DNA from: Mycobacterium sp. AT1
GTDB taxonomy: Bacteria; Actinomycetota; Actinomycetes; Mycobacteriales; Mycobacteriaceae
DNA length: 64,000 nt
Direction of reading: 5' to 3'
Assembly (NCBI RefSeq): GCF_002043095.1
Contig: NZ_MVOC01000056.1
Coordinates: 1 to 64,000, forward strand
Of the stretch, positions 52,319 through 59,857 are shown piece by piece. Under the pieces are notes generated by a model, which was not told the DNA's origin, searched no databases, and worked only from the letters and a program-made list of their open reading frames with translations. The number at the start of each line of letters is the position of its first letter. Position 1 is the first letter of the stretch. The translations under genes and the position numbers were made by a program.

Positions 52319-52828
52319 CTAGAAGTCGCCGGCCTGCCTGCGCAACGTCTCGATGGCCGAGGCAAGCGCGGCCGACTCTCCTTCGGAGATCCCGATGTCG
52401 GCGAACACCTCGTCGTTCAGCGTCGCCGTCGCATCCTCCACCGTCGATCGACCCAGCTCGGTCAGCCGGACCAGGGTGGTACGACCGTCGGTGGGATGCG
52501 GCATCCGTTCCACCAGGCCGTCACCCTCCAACCGGCGGATGGCGTGCGTGACGCTGGTGACGTGGACCTGCAGTCGGTCGGACGCCTTGGTGATGGGCAG
52601 GGCGCCGCTGCCGCTGAACGCCAGCAGCCGCAGCAGCTCGTAGCGCGAGAAACTCAGGCCGTAGGGACGCAGCGCCGCCTCGACGCGAGCCAGCAGAATT
52701 TGGTGGGCGCGCATGACCGACGTGACGGCGACCATGCCGTCGGCGACCGCACCCCAGCCGGCGCGCTCCCAGTTAGCGCGGGCCAGCGCAATGGGGTCAC
52801 GCTCCGCTGGGTTCGAAGACACGCTCAT
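52319..52828 (-). CDS. MarR-family transcriptional regulator (Rv0737-like)
   Basis: 169-aa winged-helix regulator. It has RAHQILLARVEAALRPYGLS, FSRYELLRLLAFSGSGALPI, the recognition region LQVHVTSVTHAIRRLEGDGL and the wing HPTDGRTTLVRLTELGRS. It lies 24 nt after rslA on the same strand, as in M. tuberculosis (sigL-rslA-Rv0737), and is probably cotranscribed with them. Convergent with the NmrA-like gene, with one base between stops. Ligand and targets are unknown. Confidence 0.88.
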   Translation of the reverse strand: MSVSSNPAERDPIALARANWERAGWGAVADGMVAVTSVMRAHQILLARVEAALRPYGLSFSRYELLRLLAFSGSGALPITKASDRLQVHVTSVTHAIRRLEGDGLVERMPHPTDGRTTLVRLTELGRSTVEDATATLNDEVFADIGISEGESAALASAIETLRRQAGDF

Positions 52829-52852
52829 TCATACCGCACCGGCGGGCCGAAC

Positions 52853-53593
52853 CTATGTCGGGCGTTCGAGCAGGACCTGTCCGGAGTCGACGGAGACCAA
52901 CTGCACCGACGCGATCTGCTCCTTGGGCATCGGGGTGTTACCGCTGGGCAGCGCGGTGGCACCGGGCAGACCGAGCCACGTCGCCACCTGAGTCCGGCTG
53001 CCGTCACGCCCGACGACCACCATGCCGAGGTTGCTCGGCGACGCGTCCGACCCGCCAGACCATTGGCCGTAGGTGCAGGCCATGTCGACTCTGGTTCCCC
53101 ACGCGAAGCTGCTCAGCCCGACGGTCGCGCTGAACGGCGTCGGCGCGAGCTTGTTCATCTCCAGCTGCGCGACGGCTTGGTCGGTGTCGCCGCTGCGCAG
53201 ACCCATCAGCTCGGGTCGGACGGCGACCACCAGTCCTACCGCCAGCAGAGCCGCCGCCAAGGCGACCGACGCCGTCGTCAGCCATCGGGCGCGACGCCTG
53301 CGCCACCGCACCTTGTCCAGGACCGAGGTCAGCACCTCGGGCCGCAGCGGTGGTGGCTCGGGCTGGTCGCCGTCGAGGCCTCGGACGTCACCCTCGCTGA
53401 GGAGGCCGAGGAGGGCAGGCATGCCGCTGAGCTCGGCGACGGCGGAACGGCACCGGTCACACGTCTGCAGGTGCGTCTCGAACTCGCGGCGCTCGGTGCT
53501 CGACAGCGCACCAAGCACGTAGGCCGCGTCCCAGGTCGAGTAGCCGTCCCCGTCGACCGCGTCGAGACCGTGGCCCCCACTGGAGTAGGTCAT
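52853..53593 (-). CDS. rslA: Anti-sigma-L factor RslA (zinc-associated, membrane-anchored)
   Basis: Sequesters SigL until released. It is 246 aa. The cytoplasmic N-terminal domain has the zinc anti-sigma motif His-X3-Cys-X2-Cys (His41, Cys45, Cys48, in FETHLQTCDRC). One transmembrane helix follows a basic stretch (about residues 105-125: WLTTASVALAAALLAVGLVV). The extracytoplasmic domain has SSFAWGTRVDMACTYGQWSG. ATG 53593 overlaps the sigL stop as ATGA. The cysteine pair suggests redox-controlled release, as reported for M. tuberculosis RslA. Confidence 0.93.
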   Translation of the reverse strand: MTYSSGGHGLDAVDGDGYSTWDAAYVLGALSSTERREFETHLQTCDRCRSAVAELSGMPALLGLLSEGDVRGLDGDQPEPPPLRPEVLTSVLDKVRWRRRRARWLTTASVALAAALLAVGLVVAVRPELMGLRSGDTDQAVAQLEMNKLAPTPFSATVGLSSFAWGTRVDMACTYGQWSGGSDASPSNLGMVVVGRDGSRTQVATWLGLPGATALPSGNTPMPKEQIASVQLVSVDSGQVLLERPT

Positions 53594-54105
53594 CGCGTCA
53601 CCCCCATCTCCTGCAAGTTGAGCCGAAGTGCGCGCACCGCGTAGTGCAACCGGGACTTGACCGTGCCCTCGGCGATGTTCAGGTCCGCCGCAGTCTGCGC
53701 AACGCTCCATCCCTGGTAGTACGCGCGCTGGATTACCGCGCGGTGGTCTTCGGAGAGCTGGCTGAGCGCCGTGCCGAGGAGCAGTTTGTCCAGCGCGCTG
53801 TCGACCTCGTCGGGCCCGGCATGGTCGGCGACCGCCTCCACGTCGGGGGTGCCGGCCTCGTGGCGGAACCTGGCGCTTCGTCGCTCGTCGATGATGAGGT
53901 TGCGGGCGACGGTGAACAGCCAGGCCCGTGCCGAGCGCTCCACGTCGTCGGTGACCTCGGGATGACGCCAGGCCCGTAGCAGCGTTTCCTGGACGACGTC
54001 CTCGGCGCGAGATTGGTCGCCAGTGAGCCGCAACGCATACCGCCACAGCGCGGCCGCGTGCTCGTCGTAGAGCACGCGCATCATCGCTGCCTCCGGATCA
54101 TCCAT
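53590..54105 (-). CDS. sigL: ECF RNA polymerase sigma factor SigL
   Basis: Extracytoplasmic-function sigma factor of 171 aa. Region 2 has LYDEHAAALWRYALRLTGDQ, AEDVVQETLLRAW and ARAWLFTVARNLIIDERRSA. Region 4 has AVIQRAYYQGWSVAQTAADL and IAEGTVKSRLHYAVRALRL. It is close to Rv0735 (SigL) as I remember it, and has the same neighbours (map, rslA). ATG 54105 has GGAGG six bases upstream; TTG 54111 is less likely. A SigL-type promoter lies just upstream, so it should autoregulate. Confidence 0.95.
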   Translation of the reverse strand: MDDPEAAMMRVLYDEHAAALWRYALRLTGDQSRAEDVVQETLLRAWRHPEVTDDVERSARAWLFTVARNLIIDERRSARFRHEAGTPDVEAVADHAGPDEVDSALDKLLLGTALSQLSEDHRAVIQRAYYQGWSVAQTAADLNIAEGTVKSRLHYAVRALRLNLQEMGVTR

Positions 54106-54122
54106 GTGCAACCTCCGACAGT

Positions 54123-54150
54123 TACACGTCGCCGACGCCCGTTGGGTTCA
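54123..54150 (-). promoter_or_regulatory. SigL-type autoregulatory promoter of sigL-rslA
   Basis: On the minus strand TGAACC (54150-54145), 16 bases, then CGTGTA (54128-54123). The published SigL consensus in M. tuberculosis is TGAACC-N16/17-CGTGTR, and sigL is itself a target. The predicted start is about 11 nt before the sigL ATG, and the -35 lies just after the map stop. Confidence 0.75.
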
Positions 54151-54152
54151 CC

Positions 54153-54950
54153 TCAGAGTGTGAGGACGCGGGGCCCGTCGTCGGTGGCGGCCACGGTGTG
54201 CTCCCAGTGCGCCGCGCGGGTGCCGTCGGCGGTGACGACGGTCCACTCGTCTTCCAGCACGATGGTCTTGGTGGTGCCGAGGGTCAGCATCGGCTCGATG
54301 GCCAGCACGGAACCGGCGACGAGGTGGGGGCCGCGGCCGGGTGAGCCCTCGTTGGGCAGGAACGGGTCCATGTGCATGCTTCTGCCGATGGCGTGCCCGC
54401 CGTAGCCCTCGACGATGCCGTACTTGCGGTCGTGGCGGGCCTCGGCGGCGTGCGTACCGACCTCGATGGCGTGTGAGACGTCGCTGAGCCGGTTGCCGGG
54501 GACCATGGCGGCGATTCCCGCCTCCATGGCCGAGCGGGTGGCCTCGGAGAGCGCTTCGTCGGCCGGGACGAGCGGGCCGACGCCGAAGGTGACCGCCGAG
54601 TCGCCGTGCCAGTCATCGAGGATGGCGCCGCAGTCGATGGACACCAGGTCGCCGGCGGCGAGTACTTCCGTCGCCGACGGGATGCCGTGGACGACACGGT
54701 CGTTGACCGACGAGCAGATGCTCCCCGGGAAGCCGTGGTAACCGAGGAACGACGGGATGCCGCCGCCGTCGCGGATGACCGATTCGGCGATGACGTCGAG
54801 GTCGAGGGTGGAGACGCCCGGTTGGGCGGCCTGCCGGACGGCCAGAAGCGCCTTGGCAACGAGAGCTCCCGCGGCGGCCATGGAGTCCAGTTCACCCGCG
54901 GTGCGATGCGGAACGGCCTTGCGGCCACGCAGGCTGGGCAGTCCGATCAT
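54153..54950 (-). CDS. map: Type I methionyl aminopeptidase
   Basis: Removes the initiator Met from nascent proteins using two metal ions. It is 265 aa. Metal and substrate residues are in place: the His of YHGFPGSICSSVNDRVVHGI, Asp pair region SIDCGAILDDWHGDSAVTF, His in GYGGHAIGRSMHMDPFLPNE, Glu in VLAIEPML and Glu in DEWTVVTADG. The start is ATG 54950, 4 nt after the adk stop. Corresponds to mapA/Rv0734 in the conserved secY-adk-map-sigL order. Confidence 0.96.
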   Translation of the reverse strand: MIGLPSLRGRKAVPHRTAGELDSMAAAGALVAKALLAVRQAAQPGVSTLDLDVIAESVIRDGGGIPSFLGYHGFPGSICSSVNDRVVHGIPSATEVLAAGDLVSIDCGAILDDWHGDSAVTFGVGPLVPADEALSEATRSAMEAGIAAMVPGNRLSDVSHAIEVGTHAAEARHDRKYGIVEGYGGHAIGRSMHMDPFLPNEGSPGRGPHLVAGSVLAIEPMLTLGTTKTIVLEDEWTVVTADGTRAAHWEHTVAATDDGPRVLTL

Positions 54951-54954
54951 CGGT

Positions 54955-55500
54955 CTACTTGCCGAGTGCGCGCAGCGCGCGGGCGAACACCTCGTCGAGA
55001 TCGCCGACGGCGTCGACGGTCTTGAGTTCGTCGGAATAGTAGTCCAGCAGCGGTGCCGTCTCGTCCCGGTAGACGTTCATCCGGTTGAGGATGACCTCTT
55101 CGGTGTCGTCGGCGCGTCCCCGGCTCTTCAGCCGCTTGAGCAGCTCGTCCTCGGAGACCCGGAACTCCAGCACCGCGTCGAGCTGCAGGTTGCGCTTGGC
55201 CAGCATGTCGCGCAGCGCCTCGGCCTGCTCCACCGAGCGGGGGAAGCCGTCGAGGATGAACCCGTCGGCGACGTCCTCGTCGTCGAGCCGGTCGTCGACC
55301 AGTGCGTTGGTGAGGGTGGCGGGGACCAGGTCGCCTGCGTCGAGGTACTTCTTGGCCTCGAGGCCAAGCGGCGTGCCGGTACTGATGTTGTGCCGGAACA
55401 GATCGCCGGTGGAGACCTGCGGGATGCCCAACTTCTCGACGAGCTTCTGGGCCTGCGTTCCCTTGCCTGCGCCAGGCGGTCCGAGCAACACGATTCTCAC
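54955..55500 (-). CDS. adk: Adenylate kinase
   Basis: Interconverts AMP + ATP and two ADP. It is 181 aa, the short-LID form typical of mycobacteria (no zinc cysteines). It has P-loop LLGPPGAGKGTQAQKLVEKL (residues 5-24), STGDLFRHNISTGTPLG, FILDGFPRSVEQAEAL and RGRADDTEEVILNRM. GTG 55500 overlaps the secY stop as GTGA; the long upstream frame to 56298 is an out-of-frame reading of secY. Confidence 0.97.
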   Translation of the reverse strand: MRIVLLGPPGAGKGTQAQKLVEKLGIPQVSTGDLFRHNISTGTPLGLEAKKYLDAGDLVPATLTNALVDDRLDDEDVADGFILDGFPRSVEQAEALRDMLAKRNLQLDAVLEFRVSEDELLKRLKSRGRADDTEEVILNRMNVYRDETAPLLDYYSDELKTVDAVGDLDEVFARALRALGK

Positions 55501-56822
55501 TTGAGGAACCCTTCGTAATTGCGCTGCATCAGCTGGCTCTCGATCTGTTTGACGGTGTCCAGTCCGACACCGATCATGATGAGAACCGCGGTGCCGCCAA
55601 ACGGCAGGTTCTGCACGCTTCCGGTGTTGCCGATCTCCAAGAACAAGTTGGGCAGAACGGCGATCACACCGAGGTAGATCGAGCCGGGCAGGGTGATTCG
55701 GCTCAAAACGTATCTCAGATAGTCCGCCGTTGGCTTGCCAGGTCGAATCCCAGGGATGAAGCCACCGAACTTCTTCATCTCGTCGGCGCGTTCGTCGGGG
55801 TTGAACGTGATCGACACGTAGAAGTACGTGAAGAAGACGATCAAGCCGAAGTAGATCGCGATGTACACCGGACTGGCGGGGTTGGTCAGGTAGTCCGCGA
55901 CGAACTTGTCCCACCACCCGGTGCCGGGGTTGGCGCTGCCACTCTGCACCAGCTGGGTGATCAGGTGCGGGATGTAGATCAGCGACGACGCGAAGATGAC
56001 GGGGATGACGCCGGCCTGGTTGACCTTCAACGGCAGGTAGGTCGACGTGCCGCCGTACATGCGGCGTCCCACCATGCGCTTGGCGTACTGCACGGGGATG
56101 CGTCGTTGGCCCTGCTCGACGAACACGACGCCCACGATGATGATCAGGGCGGCGATGCAGACCATGGTGAAGACGGTCGGTCCGCGGCCGTCGAGGATCA
56201 TCTTGCCCTCGGACGGGATCCGAGCGGCGATGCCGGCGAAGATCAGCAGCGACATGCCGTTGCCGATGCCACGCTCGGTGACCAGCTCGCCCATCCACAT
56301 GACCAGCGACGCGCCTGCGGTGAGCACCAGCACGATGACGACCAGGGTGAAGATCGACGAGTTGGAGATGATGTCGAGGGTGCAGCCCTGCAGCAGTCCA
56401 CCGTTGGCGGCCAGCGCGACGATCGAGGTGCCCTGCAGCAGCGCCAGTGCCACCGCGAGGTAGCGGGTGTACTGCGTCATCTTGGCCTGGCCGGATTGGC
56501 CTTCCTTGCGCAGTTGCTCGAACCGCGGGATGACCACGGTCAGCAGCTGCACGATGATGCTGGCCGTGATGTAGGGCATCACGCCGACCGCGAATACGGA
56601 GAGTTGGAGCAGCGCGCCGCCGGAGAACAGGTTGATCAGCGAATAGATCTGCGCCGAGTCACCGCCCTGGACCTGCTGGATGCACTGCTGCACGTTGGGG
56701 TAGTTCACGCCAGGAGACGGCAGCGTGGCACCGACCCGGTAGAGGATGACGATGCCGAGGGTGAAGAGAATCTTCCGTCGGAGGTCGGCCGTCCGCAGTG
56801 ACGAGATGAAAGCCGAAAGCAC
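55497..56822 (-). CDS. secY: Preprotein translocase channel subunit SecY
   Basis: Central pore of the Sec translocon. It is 441 aa with about ten transmembrane helices. It has SAFISSLRTADLRRKILFTL at the N-terminus, VMPYITASIIVQLLTVVIPR, MSLLIFAGIAARIP, the cytoplasmic loop RMVGRRMYGGTSTYLPLKVN and NPDERADEMKKFGGFIPGIR. GTG 56822 has AGGAGGAAGA directly upstream; ATG 56876 is an extension without support. First gene of the secY-adk-map run. Confidence 0.97.
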   Translation of the reverse strand: MLSAFISSLRTADLRRKILFTLGIVILYRVGATLPSPGVNYPNVQQCIQQVQGGDSAQIYSLINLFSGGALLQLSVFAVGVMPYITASIIVQLLTVVIPRFEQLRKEGQSGQAKMTQYTRYLAVALALLQGTSIVALAANGGLLQGCTLDIISNSSIFTLVVIVLVLTAGASLVMWMGELVTERGIGNGMSLLIFAGIAARIPSEGKMILDGRGPTVFTMVCIAALIIIVGVVFVEQGQRRIPVQYAKRMVGRRMYGGTSTYLPLKVNQAGVIPVIFASSLIYIPHLITQLVQSGSANPGTGWWDKFVADYLTNPASPVYIAIYFGLIVFFTYFYVSITFNPDERADEMKKFGGFIPGIRPGKPTADYLRYVLSRITLPGSIYLGVIAVLPNLFLEIGNTGSVQNLPFGGTAVLIMIGVGLDTVKQIESQLMQRNYEGFLK

Positions 56823-57096
56823 TCTTCCTCCTGCGCAGCCGGACAGAGTCGCGGCGTGCCGATGGGGCTGGTCCAACCAGCGCGTTATGGGTAAGTCCTG
56901 TGCGATCCGTCAGCCGGTGCGCAGGCGTGCCTGCAGCCAGCGCAATCGCGCGTTGGAACAGTCTACGAGGGTAACAGTTGCCGCCGGTCGGACCCTCATC
57001 CGATCGGCGTGAACGCGGCCTGATGGGCGCTTCAGCTTCAGAGCGTACAGTCGCCAACGTCTCGTTACATCAGCTAACTAATAGTTGGAGGCACGG

Positions 57097-58026
57097 ATGA
57101 CCCATCCCGACACGAAGCGCTTCGACGGCGACGAGTGGGACCTCGCGTCCAGCGTCGGCGCGACGGCCACGATGGTCGCGGCCGGCCGCGCCCTGGCCTC
57201 GCGCGAAACCGACCCCCTCGTCGACGACCCCTACGCCGCTCCCCTGGTTCGCGCCGTCGGCATCGAGTTCTTCGTCAAGCTGGTCGACGGCACCCTGGCC
57301 CTCGACGAAGAATCCGAGGGCGCAGGCCGGATGCTGGCCGACGTCATGGGGGTCAGGACGCGGTTCTTCGACGACTTCTTCATGGATTCCGCCGGGGCCG
57401 GGGTGCGGCAGGCGGTGATTCTGGCGTCGGGTCTCGACTCGAGGGCCTATCGGCTGCCGTGGCCGGCGGGCACGACGGTGTTCGAGATCGACCAACCCGC
57501 GGTGCTTGGCGCCAAGTCCGCGGCGATGGCCGACCTCGGCGCCACCCCCACCGCCGACCGCCGTGCCGTCGCGGTCGACCTGCGCGACGACTGGCCGTCG
57601 GCGCTCGCGGCGGCCGGGTTCGACGCGACGGCGCCGACGGCGTGGAGCGCCGAGGGCCTTCTCGTCTACCTCCCGCCCGACGCGCAGGACCGCCTCTTCG
57701 ACGACATCACCGCGGTATCGGCACCCGGCAGTCGCCTCGCCACCGAGTACCACCCGGACGGCGGCGCAGCGCTCGGCGGCCGCGCAGGCGCACTGGCCGA
57801 CCAGTGGCGGACCCACGGCTTCGACGTGAACATCGCCGACCTGACCTACGTCGGCGAGCGCACGCCCGTCGTCGACTACCTGACCGCGAAGGGCTGGAGT
57901 GTGTCGGCCCGCCCCCGACCCGACGTGTTCGCCGACTACGGCCGGGAGTTCCCCGACTCCGAGGCACTCGCGGCCCTGCGCAATTCCCTATCCGTCATCG
58001 CCACCCTCGAAGGAGACATTTCATGA
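57097..58026 (+). CDS. SAM-dependent methyltransferase, tandem copy 1 (TIGR00027/Rv0726c type)
   Basis: Member of the large mycobacterial family of putative SAM-dependent methyltransferases, 309 aa. It has the family start DEWDLASSVGATATMVAAGR, DPLVDDPYAAPLVRAVGIEF, the SAM-binding AVILASGLDSRAYRLPWPAG and FEIDQPAVL, and TAWSAEGLLVYLPPDAQDRL. ATG 57097 has GGAGG five to nine bases upstream. Divergent from secY. Substrate unknown; some relatives are linked to lipid or phenolic methylation, but nothing here decides it. The stop overlaps copy 2 as ATGA. Confidence 0.9.
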   Translation: MTHPDTKRFDGDEWDLASSVGATATMVAAGRALASRETDPLVDDPYAAPLVRAVGIEFFVKLVDGTLALDEESEGAGRMLADVMGVRTRFFDDFFMDSAGAGVRQAVILASGLDSRAYRLPWPAGTTVFEIDQPAVLGAKSAAMADLGATPTADRRAVAVDLRDDWPSALAAAGFDATAPTAWSAEGLLVYLPPDAQDRLFDDITAVSAPGSRLATEYHPDGGAALGGRAGALADQWRTHGFDVNIADLTYVGERTPVVDYLTAKGWSVSARPRPDVFADYGREFPDSEALAALRNSLSVIATLEGDIS

Positions 58027-58925
58027 CACGCACCGCTGACGACAGCTGGGACCTGGCCTCGAGTGTCGGCGCCACCGCCACCGCGGTGGCCGCCACCCGC
58101 GCCACGGCGTCACAGGGTCCCGACGCGCTTCTCGACGACCCGTGGGCCGATCCGCTGGTGCGCGCCGTCGGCATGGAGATGTTCGTCAAGGTCGTCGACG
58201 GCGAGTCGCTCGCCGACGACGACGATCCGCTGCTGAACCGGCGGGCGATGAACGAGCAGATGGCCGTCCGGACCCGGTTCTTCGACGACTTCTTCCTCGA
58301 CGCCGCTCGAGCCGGGGTGCGGCAGGCCGTGATCCTCGCCTCGGGTCTCGACACCAGGGCCTACCGCCTGTCGTGGCCCGCGGGGACCGTCGTCTACGAG
58401 ATCGACCAACCGGAGGTCATCGAATTCAAGACCCGCACGCTGGCCGACCTCGGTGCCGAACCCACCGCGCAACGCCGCACCGTGGCCGTCGACCTTCGCA
58501 ACGACTGGGCGAAGGCCTTGAAGGAGCAGGGTTTCGATCCCGCCGCCCCGACGGCGTGGAGCGCGGAGGGTCTCTTGGTCTACCTGCCGCCGGAGGCGCA
58601 GGACCGGTTGTTCGACGACATCACCGCGCTGTCGGCACCCGGCAGTCGGATCGCGACCGAGCACATGGACCTGAGTTCGATTCCCGGCGATTGGGCCGAG
58701 AAGCTCACCGAGCGCACCAAGCGGTTGGGATCCGAGATCGACCTTGCCGAGTTGTTCTACACCGGTGAGCGCAACAGTGCCGCCGACTACCTGGCGAAGC
58801 AGGGGTGGCGCAACACCATCCTCCCGACCGCGGACGCTTACGCCGCCAACGGTTTCCAACTTCCCGACGACGAGCTCGCCACGTTCGGCGGCAACTCCGG
58901 CTACCTGACGTCGACACTGGCATAG
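58023..58925 (+). CDS. SAM-dependent methyltransferase, tandem copy 2
   Basis: Paralogue, 300 aa, with the same blocks: DSWDLASSVGATATAVAATR, AVILASGLDTRAYRLSWPAG, YEIDQPEVIEFKTRTLADLG and AWSAEGLLVYLPPEAQDRLF. ATG 58023 overlaps the stop of copy 1, so the two are coupled. By eye it is closer to copy 3 than to copy 1 in its C-terminal half (LKR/TKRLGSEIDLAELFYTGE). Confidence 0.9.
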   Translation: MTRTADDSWDLASSVGATATAVAATRATASQGPDALLDDPWADPLVRAVGMEMFVKVVDGESLADDDDPLLNRRAMNEQMAVRTRFFDDFFLDAARAGVRQAVILASGLDTRAYRLSWPAGTVVYEIDQPEVIEFKTRTLADLGAEPTAQRRTVAVDLRNDWAKALKEQGFDPAAPTAWSAEGLLVYLPPEAQDRLFDDITALSAPGSRIATEHMDLSSIPGDWAEKLTERTKRLGSEIDLAELFYTGERNSAADYLAKQGWRNTILPTADAYAANGFQLPDDELATFGGNSGYLTSTLA

Positions 58926-58944
58926 CGACAAGAGGAGAGACATC

Positions 58945-59847
58945 ATGGCGAGAACTGACGGCGACAGCTGGGACCTGGCCTCCAGCGTCGGGGCCACCGC
59001 GACGATGGTCGCCGCACAACGCGCGCTTGGTCACCGCGAGAAGCTGATCGACGACCCCTACGCCGAACCGCTGGTGCGGGCGGTCGGCGTCGACCTGTTC
59101 ACCAGGATGCTCGACGGTGACGTCGACTTCACCGCCGTCGACCCGGCCTTCACCCCCCGTCGGGCGGCCGAGGGCATGGCGGTTCGCACGCGATTCTTCG
59201 ACGAGGTGTTCCTAGACGGGGCCGCCGCCGGGGTACGGCAGGCCGTGATCCTCGCCGCCGGTCTCGACGCGCGTGGCTACCGACTGCCGTGGCCGGACGG
59301 CACGGTGGTCTACGAGGTCGACCAACCCGAGGTCGTCGAGTTCAAGCAGAGGACGCTGCAGGGGATCGGCGCAAAGCCGACGGCCACCCACCGAACCGTG
59401 TCCGTCGACCTGCGGGAGGATTGGCCGAAGGCGTTGACCGACAGCGGTTTCGACCCCACCCAGCCGACCTCCTGGAGCGCGGAGGGGCTGCTGATCTACC
59501 TTCCCCCCCAAGCGCAGGATGCGTTGTTCGACACCATCACCGCCCTGTCGGCACCGGGAAGCCGTCTCGCCACCGAGCACGTTCCCGACCTGACCGCGTT
59601 CACCGACGAGCGCTCTCAGCACCTCAGGGATCGGCTGAAGCAGCTGGGTTCCGACATCGAGATGGCCGACCTGGTCTATCAGGGCAAGCGGAACAACCCC
59701 GTCGACTACCTCCGCGAACGCGGGTGGGAGGTCACGGCGTTGCCCAACCAAGAGGCCTACGCCGCCAACGACTTCGAGTTCCCCGACGACGAGATGTCCA
59801 AGATCATGGGCGATCTGAGCTACGTCAGGGCGGTGTTCACGGGCTGA
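58945..59847 (+). CDS. SAM-dependent methyltransferase, tandem copy 3
   Basis: Third paralogue, 300 aa. It has DSWDLASSVGATATMVAAQR, DPYAEPLVRAVGVDLFTRML, AVILAAGLDARGYRLPWPDG, YEVDQPEVVEFKQRTLQGIG and SWSAEGLLIYLPPQAQDALF. AGGAGAG lies about nine bases before ATG 58945. It follows copy 2 by 19 nt and converges on sppA with a 10-nt gap. A local triplication is the simplest origin. Confidence 0.9.
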   Translation: MARTDGDSWDLASSVGATATMVAAQRALGHREKLIDDPYAEPLVRAVGVDLFTRMLDGDVDFTAVDPAFTPRRAAEGMAVRTRFFDEVFLDGAAAGVRQAVILAAGLDARGYRLPWPDGTVVYEVDQPEVVEFKQRTLQGIGAKPTATHRTVSVDLREDWPKALTDSGFDPTQPTSWSAEGLLIYLPPQAQDALFDTITALSAPGSRLATEHVPDLTAFTDERSQHLRDRLKQLGSDIEMADLVYQGKRNNPVDYLRERGWEVTALPNQEAYAANDFEFPDDEMSKIMGDLSYVRAVFTG

Positions 59848-59857
59848 GGCCGAGGGA

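Noticed and set aside
57135..58925. A 596-codon frame that would fuse two methyltransferases
   Set aside because: The first half is an out-of-frame reading of copy 1; only the part from ATG 58023 is real. The two copies are separate, coupled genes.
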